This document shows, one piece after another, positions 16,748 to 33,600 of a stretch of DNA of 64,000 nt. How positions within the stretch are numbered: position 1 is the first letter of the stretch; each line of letters opens with the position of its first letter. The stretch covers positions 744,001 through 808,000 of the forward strand of contig JAEVLN010000008.1 of assembly GCA_018350325.1 (NCBI GenBank), in the 5' to 3' direction. The position numbers and the translations under genes were made by a program. Below the pieces are notes generated by a model. That model saw only the letters and a program-made list of their open reading frames with translations. It searched no databases and had not been told where the DNA came from. The DNA comes from Globodera rostochiensis. Taxonomy: Eukaryota; Nematoda; Chromadorea; Rhabditida; Heteroderidae.

Positions 16748-16923
16748 CTTCACCGGTTCATTTAATGAAAACCGTTAAAATAATTCCTTTTATTTGCCTT
16801 TTTTAGAATTTTTTGCTGCAAATGTGCCAAAATAATAATATAAAATTAAAAAATTCACAAAAATATTTGTTGGCTCTGTTTGTCCGCAATTTTTTTTGTT
16901 GCCCAGCCAAATTACGCAAAATT

Positions 16924-20933
<4,010 letters not shown>

Positions 20934-21044
20934 AGATGTTAAAAATGATTATAAACTAATCGGTCAATTAATCAATCAACACACATTTTGGTCTTTCTGC
21001 TATCATATTCGGTTTCTCGAAGTCCAAAGATGTTGAGTGGCTTT

Positions 21045-22645
21045 TTAAGCAGTTTTGCGAGTTGGTGTCCCATTTAGCGAGATTTTTAAATGCTCTTTTT
21101 TAATGATATTCGTTTCATCGTTGTCGTTCAGTTTGGCGCTTATCTCCAAGTTCATCGTTGGCCAAAAGCCAAGTCTTTTCAACAATTTTCTAAATTGGAG
21201 AAATTTGACTGCCCCTTTTTGAAGTATTGAAAATATTTAATTTAAATTTGCCAATTTTACCCTCCATGCCACCCCCTCCCTCACCCGCACATGTCGCGCT
21301 GATTAAGTGTAAATATGTGAATGCCCGTTGTGTGTCCAGCGCTAAAAATATTCCTGCACATATCGTAGGCCAACTGTACGGCATAATTCTGTACAGCTAC
21401 AGTATCGCTGCCGATTTGTTTGAGTGTTTGTGAAATTTGTTGGGGAATTGGCACATTTGACAGTTCCGCGATTTTCCTCAAACTTGCTGCACTCTTTAAT
21501 ACAAAAACTATTCTTTTTATTTTTATTATTATTATTCGCCAAGTTTTCTAAGAATAACCTTAAACAACAAAATTCCAGGCAAAATTGGAACAGAAATTCC
21601 AATGCTTCGACAGTCGGCTCGAAACTGTTCAAACAAATTGGCGTCCAGAAAGAATTGGGTGACAATGAAGTCGGCACCGGCGTCCACCTTGGCCCTATGA
21701 AAAATAAATTCAATATTTTATAAATTAAAACTCACTTCAAATATTCCATGCATTGGCCGTACGAAACTGTTTTGATCGGCGAGAAAATATGTCCCGCAAC
21801 GGCCACGGTCAGTCGATTGTCGCCGCAAATTCCCCTGACCCCTTCCAATTGCCGCGTCCATTTGACCAATTCTGTGGCGTAGTGTTTCGTGTTGAGAAGC
21901 TGCTTTCGAGAAAGATAAAACAGTTTCATAATGTTTTTTTAAATCATTTATTATTCTTGGATCCCAACCCTCTGAAAGTAATGGCTTATACTGAAAAAGT
22001 GGATTTTTAAATTATATTTTGTTTTTCTTCAAACTAAGAGCTCCATTTAATTGATCTAATTAGGAATCCATTGGCTATTTTGCCCACTTGGCCATTCAAC
22101 GTCGGCGTCACCTCCGGCAAGTCGTCCCCCCTTAGCGCCATTATGTTCGGAATGCCATGGCCCAATGTCTGCTCCACATGGCTCACCGACTCGGCCTTCG
22201 TATGGTCATTACAGCAGATGTGCAACATTGTGCGCTCTTTTCCGAAAATGTCCGCCGTGGCGATAGCAATGGCAGACGAGGAGTTTAATTTACACAAATT
22301 TCCTGCAATTCAAAAATTCGTGCCAATTTTGCGTCTCGACTAAAAAATTCTTTCGAAAATTACAAAAGTTTGACATTCGTTTGTCCAATGATTTTACAGC
22401 TATTCATTTACATAATTTTTATTTTTAAAATAATTTAATTCATTTTAAAACCCACCGGGATCGTTGCGTCTGGACCAGGTGATGTCCACAAACAGAGGCT
22501 GCGCCTGTTTCAGGTAGTTCAACATGTCGAAGAAATCGGACATGTTTTTGGGTTGATCCTTCAACGGAGGGTAAAACTCCAACGAAAAGAACGGGGAACA
22601 TTGGCCCTGCTGCCGATGGCGATCGTTGATCAGAGACGCCAACAT
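21045..22645 (-). CDS. Methylenetetrahydrofolate reductase, catalytic domain only
   Basis: Reduces 5,10-methylene-THF to 5-methyl-THF using FAD and NAD(P)H. Exon 1 from 22645 carries [16 protein letters not shown] and [18 protein letters not shown], the eukaryotic form of the motif (W and DPG). Then come [24 protein letters not shown] sequence and [90 protein letters not shown]; and [12 protein letters not shown]. The last exon reads [16 protein letters not shown] and runs into a lysine-rich tail ending at 21045. Eukaryotic MTHFR normally continues for about 300 residues with a SAM-binding regulatory domain. Here the next gene (PEX6, convergent) ends only about 110 bp further on, so there is no room for it. 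The product would be about 330 aa and insensitive to SAM feedback if the family rule holds. Confidence 0.85.
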
Positions 22646-24388
22646 TTTAAGTGTTTAAATTAGGCCGTCCTGTCTCGAACCTTAAGGGAATTTCTCGGTA
22701 CGGAACAAATCCGATAATGGAAATAAACAATTCAATCCGACGGGGACGATAAATACAATGATTTTATCTTTCAGATCGATTAAAAAAGGATTGGACAAAT
22801 TGTTTTTTGTTTTGAAAGCTGGCTTTCATTAGTTTTCTCTTTTACCTTTCCCGGGGACACCCAACGGACGGACGGAACTTTGCCCCACCCTCCCAATTTG
22901 TTTAAGAAATAGGCCGAAAAAGTAAAATGATAAATGATGAGAATTGACTTGCAATTGAATTGACTTGCTTTGAATGAATGATTTGTACATCGTTAAGTCT
23001 GTTAAGGCGTTAAAATAAATAAATAATAATAACTAAATAAGGCTGATGCAAAAGGACGAGTGCTGTGCATTATTCGCATTCGCTCGACCGATGTTTTGTT
23101 CAAAATGATAAAAATAATTCAAAATCGGCGGTATTTATTTTGTTCTGTTAGGCACTGCCGCTATTTGCACTATAATAAAGAAAAGACGATTACCTATTTT
23201 ACTTATTAAGATGATATAATGAATTGAATGAGCTCATTTCTTTCTTTCTCTCAAGGATTAAATCTTTGGCGTAGAAAGAACATTCATTCTTTGGATGGTC
23301 CGTTGTTGGGATGGGTCGGGTCTTTGGATGGTTATGTCCGGGTGGGAAAACCCCCGGGGGTAATTCCCCCCAATTCGTTTGGAGGATGGGAAACTCCCCA
23401 CATTCTGTTCATGTGAATGTGATGAAACGGTTAGAACACTTAAATATGTAAATTATTTATTTGTATTAAAAAGGTTCACCACTTTTCACTGGTCCGTCCA
23501 TTTATAACACTAAGAAGCGAACGAAAAAAAGTCAAATATGTGAACAAAATGTCTTTTGTTAAAATGAATCATTAATTGCATCGATTGCCAACAATCCTTG
23601 GAGAAAAATTACATAAAATAGAAATAGAAATGTGAGGGTTCGGGCTGACCTTCGTGCGAACGACGATATTTTTTTGGAGGGCGGGGGGGGGGGACGCTGA
23701 GCTTTGGGAAGTTCTAACGATTTTGTTATGAAAATTGCTCCAAAATTACCGAATTGTTATCATTTATTCTAAACATTTTAAATGGCTACCTCATTATCCG
23801 GATTTCAAATATTACTGTAGATATTTATATTTTGATGTAATAACTTTATTAATATTCGATTTGTTGAAACTGATATTTTTGACCCGGGCCCCGGTCCGGG
23901 TCTGCCGCAAGTTCGAGTAGTAATTGTACTTTTGTTGTCGGCAAAAACGGACATCGACAGGAAGAAGCTCGGAAGCAAAGAAACGAAACTTTTGAATGAA
24001 TCGTGCAAAAAATGTTAGCGCCTTATTTCATATCCCAAAAAATGTTGTGATTGTCCATAGGCTTTGCTTATCATTTCATTTATAACGACACAAAAAGAAC
24101 AAAAAATATGCGAGGCAATTAATTACCTACGTTTTTCCTCATAAATAAAGGTTTTATTTGCAAAATATACAATTCCATTATAATTAAAATTAATAGTCAA
24201 TCGATCAATCATATTTTGTGTAATATTAATTAATTCTTTGCCATTAATTACGCATACGTCAAGCAATTATTTGCATATTCACGTGAAATGGTAGCACATT
24301 TCCGACGACTCATAAAATATCACAAAATATTTTATAAAGCTTTTTTTTTTTGTCAATTCGCAAAGCTATTTTAATTTTTTTCAAAAAA
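22646..24388. other. Intergenic, nothing supported
   Basis: AT-rich spacer between the divergent MTHFR and HTH-repeat genes. It contains a G tract at about 23682-23694 and GC-rich patches near 23340-23400 and 23880-23905. The short frames there have no motif. Confidence 0.45.
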
Positions 24389-26510
24389 ATGTTTAAAATC
24401 TCAACAAAACCGGCGATTATGTTTGCTTTTCTTTGTTTGTTTTCTATGCCAAAGCGATTGGTTTTTGGAGTGCGCGACGGCGATCCCCGAACAGCTCCAA
24501 CTTGGACAGGGTCAGCTGCAGCAATGGAAGACGGCCATGTCGAATATGATGATGATATTCTGCTGAAAGAAAGCGATGCGCTGGACGATTGGAGCGATAA
24601 CGACAGTAACAGCTCCTCGGGGGAAATTTGGCAAAATGACGACGACGACATGGGGCAATCGACGACTGATGGTGAGTTAAATTGTTCACGTCATATTCCC
24701 TAAATTCAATTCTATTAAATAAATCGCAAAATAAAAACGGAGCCATGAGAAAGAAAATATGCAAATCGAATCAAACATTGAGAGCTAAAATAGTGTTGTT
24801 TAGAATCAGAAGAAGAAATAATATACGAGAATAAAATTTCACATTCAAAAGGAGTTATAATCGAACCAATTGATGCAAAAAATAAAATAAAATAAAAATT
24901 GAACCCGAGCAAATAATTGATGCAAATGAACCCGAGGAAACAATTAACTCAGAAAAAACTGTCAAAAAACATAAAAAGTTTGGTATAGTTTGTACATCTG
25001 GCGCAAGCACTTCAGAAAACGGTTTAACATATTTAAATTCTCTAATAAAATAAATGAACTCATCAAAAAATGTTTTGTTAAAATTTTTATTTTACTTCAA
25101 TATGCATAACCTTTTCACAGTTTGAATAATTCTTTTACTTTTTTAGTTATTTCGATTGGAAATCCGAAAAGATATTACTAAAGGAAAAAGCGTAAATTTG
25201 TCGAAAAATTTCTGACTTTGAAGGAAAAGGGCAAAGAAAAAAAGGCACAACAATTTGAAATAAATAAAAAATTTTCGGAAAAAGTCGGCAAAACAATTTC
25301 GACAATTTACAGATGGAAGAAAAAATTGGGATTGACTGGTAATGGAATAATTTACATTTATTTTATTTTATTTTTTATTAATTTGAATTAAACATTTATA
25401 AATTGGACTTTCTTTAGCTAAAGGCGTCGAATATTCGACTGAAGAGAAGAAAGAAATGATTGACGAATTTTTCATATTGAAAAATTTATTTTCGAAAAAA
25501 AAGTCTAAAACGAAAATGTCGCCGCGTGAAATTGACACCGAAGTTTCAAAAATAGTGGGAATAAGCGTCCCGACCATTTATTTGTGGAGGAGGGAGTTGG
25601 GCATAACCGGTGCGTATTTTTTGTTCAATTTCGATTCATCGAAAATTCAAAAGCCGACCGACCCCCAGGATATTGGGTCCGGGACAGTTGAGTCCGAAGC
25701 GGACGTTCGATATCATAAAAAAGACATTTCACCTATCGAGTCGACCCCCAGGGATATTGAGTTCGGGACAGTGGAGTCTGGCCAGCTGAATCCGATTAGG
25801 GACGTTTGATATCATAAAAAGGACATTTCACCTATCGAGTGTTTCAGGGCTTTGGGTTAAAGCTCGACAAATACTCAAGCACCAAAGCGCAAATTCGAAC
25901 TCCCAACCAAAAAATCGCCTAAATGGTTAAAGAAATTTTGATCAGTATCCCGTGATCAGCCAAGTAGTTTGGCCATAGCATGGGGTTTGGCACTACACCT
26001 TTGGGCTGGCGGGGGGTAACTGTAAATAATAAGCACATTTTAAGAGAGTTGTCCACGTAATCGCTATTCAACCGACGACAAAATGCAAATAGTTGAACAA
26101 TACAATGAATTGAAGACGAAAAGGCCGCATCTCCGGCTTCGGGTCGTCGCAGAAATTCTGGGAATTCCGGAAAGAACTCTCATTTCGATAAGAAAGGAAC
26201 TCGGTCCGGCACAATGCCCAAAAATTTACAGTAAATTTAAAATTTAATGCCAACAATAATTTGTATTTTGCCATCAGAAAGACGGTCCATTTACTTGGAA
26301 TTTGGCACTAAAGAGAACAAATGCGTCAAATGTCGCCAGTTGTTTTGGCCGCTTAAGGCAAATAATGTAAAAAGACATTTGGCACTTTGTCACCCGAAAT
26401 TAGTTGACCAAATTGAAGCTGAAAAGGCAAAAAGGGCGATTCAAAATAATAAAATTGGCACTGTTTCAATCGACCACCGTAAGGTACAGAAATTGTTAAA
26501 GATTTTCTAA
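24389..26510 (+). CDS. Putative secreted protein with helix-turn-helix repeats and a BED-like zinc finger
   Basis: Exon 1 starts MFKISTKPAIMFAFLCLFSM, a plausible signal peptide. A very acidic stretch follows (EDGHVEYDDDILLKESDALD, WQNDDDDMGQSTTD). Three later exons each encode one copy of a repeat of about 50-60 aa that ends in a helix-turn-helix signature. These are KVGKTISTIYRWKKKLGLT (about 25182-25339), EVSKIVGISVPTIYLWRREL (about 25418-25610) and VVAEILGIPERTLISIRKEL (about 26045-26231). Copies 2 and 3 share the opening YSTEEKKEMI / YSTDDKMQIV. The last exon (26278-26510) has CVKCRQLFWPLKANNVKRHL followed by ALCHP, a C-x2-C/H-x4-H arrangement like BED fingers. Phases of the last four exons agree. 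The model between 24.75 and 25.18 kb is uncertain, with an apparent stop. The gene looks like a transposase- or transcription-factor-like DNA-binding protein with a leader. I recall HTH-repeat proteins of this style in cyst-nematode genomes but cannot name the family. Confidence 0.55.
25656..25843. repeat. Imperfect two-copy tandem repeat, about 85-100 bp
   Basis: Two diverged copies begin ACCCCCAGG-ATATTG and end ACATTTCACCTATCGAGT, and both contain CGATATCATAAAA or TGATATCATAAAA. They lie in the intron between the second and third HTH exons. Confidence 0.7.
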
Positions 26511-27440
26511 ATTTCCTTTGTCGGCGTAGTCACTCTTTTCTTTCATAATTAAGGTGATTTTGAACTCATTTGTAATGATTGGTTTCATTTTGTTGATTGT
26601 TGTGATGTTTTTAATTTTACTTTGGCAAAAGCTTTTTTATATCGTTTACCAAAATCATTACGAATCTTTGGACATTAATTTACATATTTAGCGCAATGCA
26701 TCAAAAAGTGACGTCAAAATGCCTTCAACAGAATCCGAATTATTGCAAAAGCAGAAAATTGGCGGCGAGAGCAAAGGGAAAAAGGTTAAAGTGGAGGGCG
26801 GACAGAGTTAAGAACATTTGAAGAATAACGGCGGAAAGGCGCGCAATTGGGGAGAGAAGGGCCAAACTATGATATCCGATTAATTAAATTAGAAAATTCC
26901 GAAATTAACGAAAAAATGTCTAAAATCCGTTCGATCGATACGATAACAGGGGGGATGGCGATAAAATTTGAAAAGCCTCATTGGCAGGGAAAGGCCCTAA
27001 TTTTGAAAATATCTTAAGATTAAAACTATTCGAAAGCTCTTGTCGAGATGAAGCTATAGTTAAGCTAAAGTTTTGCGATTGGCGAAGTCTCAAAAAAGTT
27101 ATGGCCAAAAGACTTGATTAGTTCAAAAAATATCGATTTTTAAGTTTTTTGCCATAACTTTTTTGAGACTTGGCCAATCGCAAAACGGTTAGGTTTGAAG
27201 TCACTAAGTATTTTTTTATCATTAGAAAAAAAAGTTGCGAGGAATTTGTCTAAATTTTGTAGTTTTTTTTTACCACAATATCAATCGCGCTCCAAGTGAC
27301 TGATTATTGTTATAAGAAAAAAAGATTTTAAAAAAATAATGGAAGTGAAATGTGAAAAAAGTAAAAGAGAACATTTTCCGAGAATTATTAGTTTCCGATT
27401 AACACCAAATTAGTTTCCGATTAACAAAATTAGTTTCCGA
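26511..27440. other. Intergenic with one long hairpin
   Basis: No supported gene. A 30-codon frame starting at 26718 (MPSTESELLQKQK) is too short to call. The region holds the inverted repeat described at 27071-27186 and a short triplication of TTAGTTTCCGATTAA at about 27388-27443, next to the CHK-like gene's 3' end. Confidence 0.4.
27071..27186. repeat. Inverted repeat, arms about 40 bp, loop about 34 bp
   Basis: The left arm, 27071-27110, starts TTTTGCGATTGGCGAAGTCT. The right arm, 27145-27186, is nearly its exact reverse complement (about two mismatches and one small indel). A transcript would fold into a long hairpin. Confidence 0.85.
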
Positions 27441-29702
27441 TTAATCACCAAATTCTGCAATTGTGTCCTCTAGCAACATCAGCACGCGACGCAGCAGTTC
27501 CGCCTGTTTGTCCTTTCGTTCGTTGGCGTCTTGACCGACTACCGAATCCATGTAATAATAGATGGAAGCGCCAAAGCACAAATACCTTTTGGAAAGGTAA
27601 TTAGCTAATGCCAACCCGGGCATTCATTCATTAAATCAATCCCCAAACAGATGCCCCCCGGATATTGTGCCCTGAGCGTTCATTGACCTCTAATTGTTTA
27701 AACGCTTTCTAAGGGGGTACATTTAACTCCTTGTTGCCCTTTCTTACATCATGGAGAAGGGCAACGAGTGTTTGTACGCATCGCGCAACTGAAAATGGCA
27801 TTTAAATGATTCTCTGTTTTGTTGGCCTGCGCTTTGCCTGTGCCGTTGTGAACGGCGCCTCGCCTCCCAAATGATCGGCGACTTTCCGTGTGTAATATTC
27901 GAGCAGTCTGTCCGTGTTGTCGCGTCTGTACTGTCCGAAAGTGTTCAACGCCAACAGACGAGAAATGTCAGTGCACGGGTTGCCGTTGTGCACCGTCTGC
28001 CAGTCGATGATCGCACACAATCGGTCGGTCGGTCTGCCACTGGCGTCCTTCTCCCAGAGAATGTTGGGCGACCAAAGATCGCTGTGCACAATGCAAGCGG
28101 GGAAGCCTGACGGTCCAAATGCCATTAACATAACTTGGGGACCATTAAAGTCATTAATAGAGCCAAGACAATCGTCAAAGGTTGAAGCAAACTTATTTTA
28201 ATTCATCAGGGTGAAGAGAAAAAAGGAAAACCCCGGCGGCGCTGGCGGAGAAAATTCAAAAATACACTTTTGCATAAATTTTGTTAATGAATTTTGCCTT
28301 TTTAAAGCTTTTGGAGACGGTTCGGTGGTGCCTTTCAACATTTTTGAATTCCCTTCGCTGGCTCCGCTACTCCCTGCTGATGTGCACGTACAGTAAGCAA
28401 CTAACTGACCGTATTTGGCCCCATTGTATGAAGACATTTCACAGTATTCAACAGTGAACATTGGCAAAAGTTTGCGGATCAATGGACCAATTTGATTTGG
28501 CTCAATCTGAGATCGAAGAAAGTTTGGAGTTGAAGCCTTGAATTCGTTGCCTTTGCCAGCTCTTCCGCCTTAGAACGCATTCCCTCAATAAAGTCGAGTC
28601 GCATTTCCATCGGAACTGGAGGTTCCCATTCGCGGTTCTTCCATGAAATAGAATGGATTTTGGAAATCTCGTCAAGAACTGCCAGCACGTGGGCGTCGTT
28701 GAACCCCGGGATGGTGGGGAGGGACACCGCGCGAGTGCTCATGTCCTCCATGATGATCAGCCCATTGTCTGACGAAATTTGTTCTGTTTATTACGATCAA
28801 TCGAATCATCGCCATTACTGTGATGCGGACTGTAGTCGGAGCCAAAATAAAATTTGGGCAATCGAAGGGATGAGTCAAGTCGGGGAAGGCATTCGTAGAA
28901 GGCGATTTCACGCTAAATGAATTCAAATTGTTTTATGCCAATTCGAATTTTAAAAATATTGTGCTAATGTCCACTTTGTGTGCTTCGATGAGAAATGTGC
29001 CGGACTCCTCCATCAGGGCTTCGTCCATAAATGTGTCCCGCGGCGGCTCTTCTGCGGCTTCAATTTTTGCTCGAATTGCATTTTTCTGTTCGACCAACGT
29101 TGTGTATTTTGGAGCCGGAATCTGTGGTTTTTTTTTGAATAAAATTCGGCTTTTCCTTTTCATTCTCACCTTCATTACAATGGAACTCGGAAGTCCGTAT
29201 TTGGGGTCCTTCCAGTGCAAAATAACTTTTAAAATTGTTGACATAAATGCGGCACCGCCAGTGATGTCCTGAAAATATGTTATTTCCAATTAAAAATAAT
29301 TAAATTGGTGATGGATTGGAGTCGGAGTCGTTGACCCTCACGTTTGGGCCCCAAACAAACATTTACTCTGGCTTAAAGACATTCGATTTCGGGTCGAAAT
29401 TTCCGCGAAAAAGTTCAAAAGGTGAAATTGTTTTTTTTTCTGAATTAAAAACGGATAATGCAAATAATAAACCGAATTTTGGAGCCCCCGCTGACTGCTG
29501 GTGTATGTAATACTTATCGGGACATTTTAGAACATTAAACAAAACGAACAATGGCCTCGAAACCCTCCAATTGATTGGTCAAAAGCCATTCCGTCGATTT
29601 ATGCGCAACTTCCGCACTTTCCGATTCGCAGAAAGAAGCGCGAATTTTGTCGAGAACAAATTGAATGGTAAAATTGGTATTTTTTATCAGCTTATTCTCC
29701 AT
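27441..29702 (-). CDS. CHK kinase-like (EcKinase/DUF1679) protein
   Basis: Starts at 29702 with MENKLIKNTNFTIQFVLDKI. The next exon has DITGGAAFMSTILKVILHW, matching the ATP-binding lobe (GFGSVVYKV-type) of this choline/aminoglycoside-kinase-like superfamily. MEDMSTRAVSLPTIPGFNDA resembles the hinge segment (LE-DLS-...), and ISKIHSISWKN is the conserved LAxLHA helix. The catalytic loop is complete, CIVHSDLWSPNILWEKD with the Brenner-type H-x-D-x4-N, followed by LCAIIDWQTVHNGNPCTDIS with the metal-binding D of DWQ. The C-terminus runs from YYYMDSVVGQ to the stop at 27441. Insect members phosphorylate ecdysteroids; nematode members form large families of mostly unknown substrate. All catalytic residues are present, so it should be active. 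The gene has about seven exons. Confidence 0.85.
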
Positions 29703-30665
29703 TCCGGTTTGAAATAAAATTAGAATAATTAAAATTCGACAGTGAATGGCTTAACAATAAAAATGTAATTGCTTTTTGATTGTGTCGTTCACTCGGCGAT
29801 CGATTGACTGTTGATGACAAGACACGTTCATTTAAATAAATAACTTCGGAGATAAGGGAGACGGAGAGCACCCGTCTATTTAGAATACCTCTGAATGAAT
29901 ATTAAATTCATTTATCAGCAAATCACTCAATTAGAATAATCATTAGATGAAATAGCCGAATCCGGATAATCCGGTCCGGTCATTGGACGTTTTGTCAACA
30001 AACGTTTATTTTAATTGTGTTTTAGCGCTCCCCCATTAAGCGATACGAATTTTGTTTATTTAGGAATTTATGAGGCAAATGAATTTGGAATGAATGATTT
30101 CGGCGAATAAAGGCAAAGGAATGATTTGCCAGGAGCCCCACCCCCCCCCCCCCGGCGTTTATTTCCCTTTTAATATCCTAACTTATTTTGTTGTCGTTCA
30201 AATTTCTTTGTCCGCGGCCCATATGTCCCAGCCATCCCTCCGGCGATTCATTTGGTGAATAGAGGTGTTGAAACAAGGCGACAACCCCAGCGGCGATAGT
30301 AAACACATCCAAACATTGCTTATTCTATCCAAATGGTGTGAATCAACAAATGGTGCATAGTTAGAAAGATGATGATTATTTGTGATAAATTCAATATTTT
30401 CATGTTGCGGACAAATGCATATAAATATTTATTGAAATGATTCTCAAGCAAATTTAAAATGAATGTCTTAAGATTAGCATTTAATATGAATAAATATATA
30501 TATAACCAAATGCAAATTTAAGTGAAAAGCTAAAAACTGTCACAATGTGAAGCAAACAATGCCACGCTTATCATGGAGAGGTTTTGGTTCTATGAATAAA
30601 TGGAAATAATATTGTCTTAGCACACTTTTTCTTCTCTCTATGTGATGCTTAATCACTCGTCTGTT
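29703..30665. other. Intergenic with a poly-C run
   Basis: AT-rich spacer between two co-directional genes, with a C tract at about 30137-30152. No exon motif seen. It should hold the promoter of the CHK-like gene and the 3' end of metE. Confidence 0.45.
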
Positions 30666-33600
30666 TCATTTCAATTCGGCACGGACGGCACGCACCGCGT
30701 CGACCATGGCGCGCAATGCCGCCTCCGTCTCGGGCCAGTCGCGCGTCTTCAGGCCGCAGTCCGGATTGGCGAACAGCCGTGAGGCCGGAATGTACTTGAG
30801 CATCGCACGGAGACGTGCCTTCAACTCATCTACGGACGGCACTCGTGGAGAATGGATGTCGTAGATGCCGGGCCCGACCATCAGCGGGTAGCCGAAGCGG
30901 TCAAAGCAAGACAGCAGACTCAGATCTGAAGATGTCAGTCATTACATCAACAAAAGATCGATCCTTTATGAAAATATAAAAATATATTCTAAAAACTTTA
31001 AAAAATTAATTGCCATATTGGCCGTTCGTTTATTCATTACCCGAACGAGAGCACTCTATGCAAAGAACGTCCGCGTCCAACTCCGCAATGTGCGTGAAAA
31101 TGTCGCCAAAGTCGGAGTAACACATGTGGGAATAAATCTGAGTGGAGTCCGCAACACAACCAGTGGAGATCTGATAACAATAAAATTGCAAAAGCCAACT
31201 AACGTCAATGAACGTATCGACCAACTTTTTCGTCCAGTCACCTTAAATGCTTGCACGGTTATGGTCAGGTAGTCAAAGTGATGGGCCGGGTCCAACGGAA
31301 GTCCTTCGCGGAATGCCGGCTCGTCCATTTGGATGCAGTTGATGCCCTCCTTCTCCAGCTCGGCAACTTCGTCCCGCAAGGCCAACGCAACCTAAGAGAC
31401 AAATTAAATGATTAAATAATAATAATGTAAATTTATAACGCAAAAAAATTGCCTGAAAAACGGTGTCCTTTTGTGGCTGATCGTTGCGCACGAAGCTCCA
31501 CTTTAGGATGGTCATCGGCCCCGTAAGCATTCCTTTGACCGGCTTTTTGGTCAGCGATTGGGCGAATTTGGTCATGGCCACAGTCATTGGGCCGGCCCTT
31601 TGCACGTCCCCGTAAAGGACCGGAGGTTTAACACAGCGCGACCCGTAGGACTGAAATGGAAAATCAAGTGAACATAAAATTATAATTTATTTTATCTAAA
31701 TTCTGTTAGTACCTGAACCCATCCATTGGAAGTGACGCAAAAGCCATGCAAATGCTCGGCAAAATATTCGACCATGTCATTACGTTCAAATTCGCCATGC
31801 ACAAGCACATCCAAGCCTTGAACAAAAAGTCTTTTTGACGAATGCCTCCCGGGGATATATCCCACCGATATTCTCCTGCAGGCGAATGCATCGTTCCGTC
31901 TCCGCGTTGATGAACGCCCAGTAGTCGGCGTCCGTCATTTTGTGTGTCTTGAATTTAGCCCGCATTGCGCGCACCGTCGCACTTTGCGGGAACGATCCGA
32001 TCGTTGTGGTGGGGAGAGGCGGCAACTTCAAACACGTCTTCTGCTGCACAATGCGCTGGTCATAGCCCGTCTGTCGAAAGTACGACGCAATGCCAGAGGC
32101 CTAAGGAATGAACGAAAAATGCCGTAATTCAAAAAGCCAAAAAGCGTTTTTAGCTCTTCCACCACCTCAATGCCAATGACCCGTTTTTTGACGGGTGCGT
32201 TGTGTATCAACGTGGACACGGAATGGTCCTTCAGAAGGGCATCGTTCTCTTCCAATGCCTTAGCGCAGTCGACACCGTTCAACAATTTGGCGATGGTTAC
32301 CACTTGCTCGCACTTTTCAATCCCTGAAAATTGAAACTAAAATTAAAATGTTCTAAAAAAACAAATAGTTTTTATAATGTAATTTCACCAAATGACAGCC
32401 AATGGAGTATTTTGGAAGAGTCCATGCCGGTCACCACTGTCTTCGGCACCTCTGCATTGCGTTTTTCCGTTTTCGTCGAGTAGGGCACGTGCAGTAGACT
32501 GCACGACGTGCTGACCAACACGCGTCCGGGAGCCAAGCGTTGGACCACACGCAGCGCCTCAGCGTGGCACTGACGCAACGGACTCAGCCAAACGTTGCGA
32601 CCGTCGACGAGGCCCAAAGAGACAAAGCAATTGGGAGGCAACGCGGACAGAACCGGCTCCAATTGCTCGGGGGCACGGACCAAGTCAATGTGAATGCCAG
32701 TGCCTGAAAGAAGGCCATTTTCAAATTAAATTCCCAAGTCGAGAATTTCAAATTAAAATAAGGCCGAAATGAGTCGGCATTGAAACATTATGCCAACGGG
32801 CTGTGTGTTTAAAGCACTCGTCGCGCATATGCCCTCAAGAAGTACACCACCGACCCTCAGGCAAATCCTTGACAATTTGCACATTCTTCGCGATGGAATT
32901 GAAATATGTGGTGAAAACAAGATGTGCCTTCTTCGCTGTCACTTGCTGCAAAGTTTGTGCCATCTTTCGGAATGCTTCGTAATATGTTGGCGCCTCATTG
33001 TCCGCAAAAGTCAGTGAAAAAATTGGCTCGTCAATTTGAATCCATTTCGCTCCGGCATCAACCAGCGATTGAATGACCTGATTTATGTGATTTTTGGTCA
33101 ATTTAAAACCAATTTTTTCTGTGTAAAATGAATTGTTTAAGATTTTGTCCAAATGTTCCATTTGGGTTCGTCCTTTTTTATCACTGATCAGGAAGGGATG
33201 TGTCTGATCATTTATGGCACCAGAATTCTGCTTTTATTAGTGATTAAATTTTGCATTAGGCTAAAAACATGCAATTCCCTTTCAGAATTACACTTCACCT
33301 GCACATAATGGGGCAACAGCGAAGAGAGCAGCTTCAGATTGGCCAGCTTTTGCTGTTCCTCCGTGGCCAATTCCTTTCTTTCTCCGACACGGCTCAAATG
33401 CAAAAAGGTCACCGGGCCCAAAAGGACGGGCTTTGTCAACAAATTGAGCGCACTTTTGGCCAACAAAAAATCCTTCAGCGGCTTGTTGAAGCCAACCGAA
33501 AATTTTTGGTCCGTGCTCAGCTCGGGCACAATGAAGTGATCTGACAGATTTTTGAAATAGAACTTAAATTTAACCCCAAAATTACAATTAGTGTCGAACC

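Noticed and set aside
21424..22343. Plus-strand ORFs of 85-99 codons
   Set aside because: They are antisense shadows of the MTHFR exons.
28198..28400. Open frame extending the CHK-like exon (TSAGSSGASEG...)
   Set aside because: It is intron sequence: the exon ends at a GT after NGAKY, and the next conserved block resumes at about 28165.
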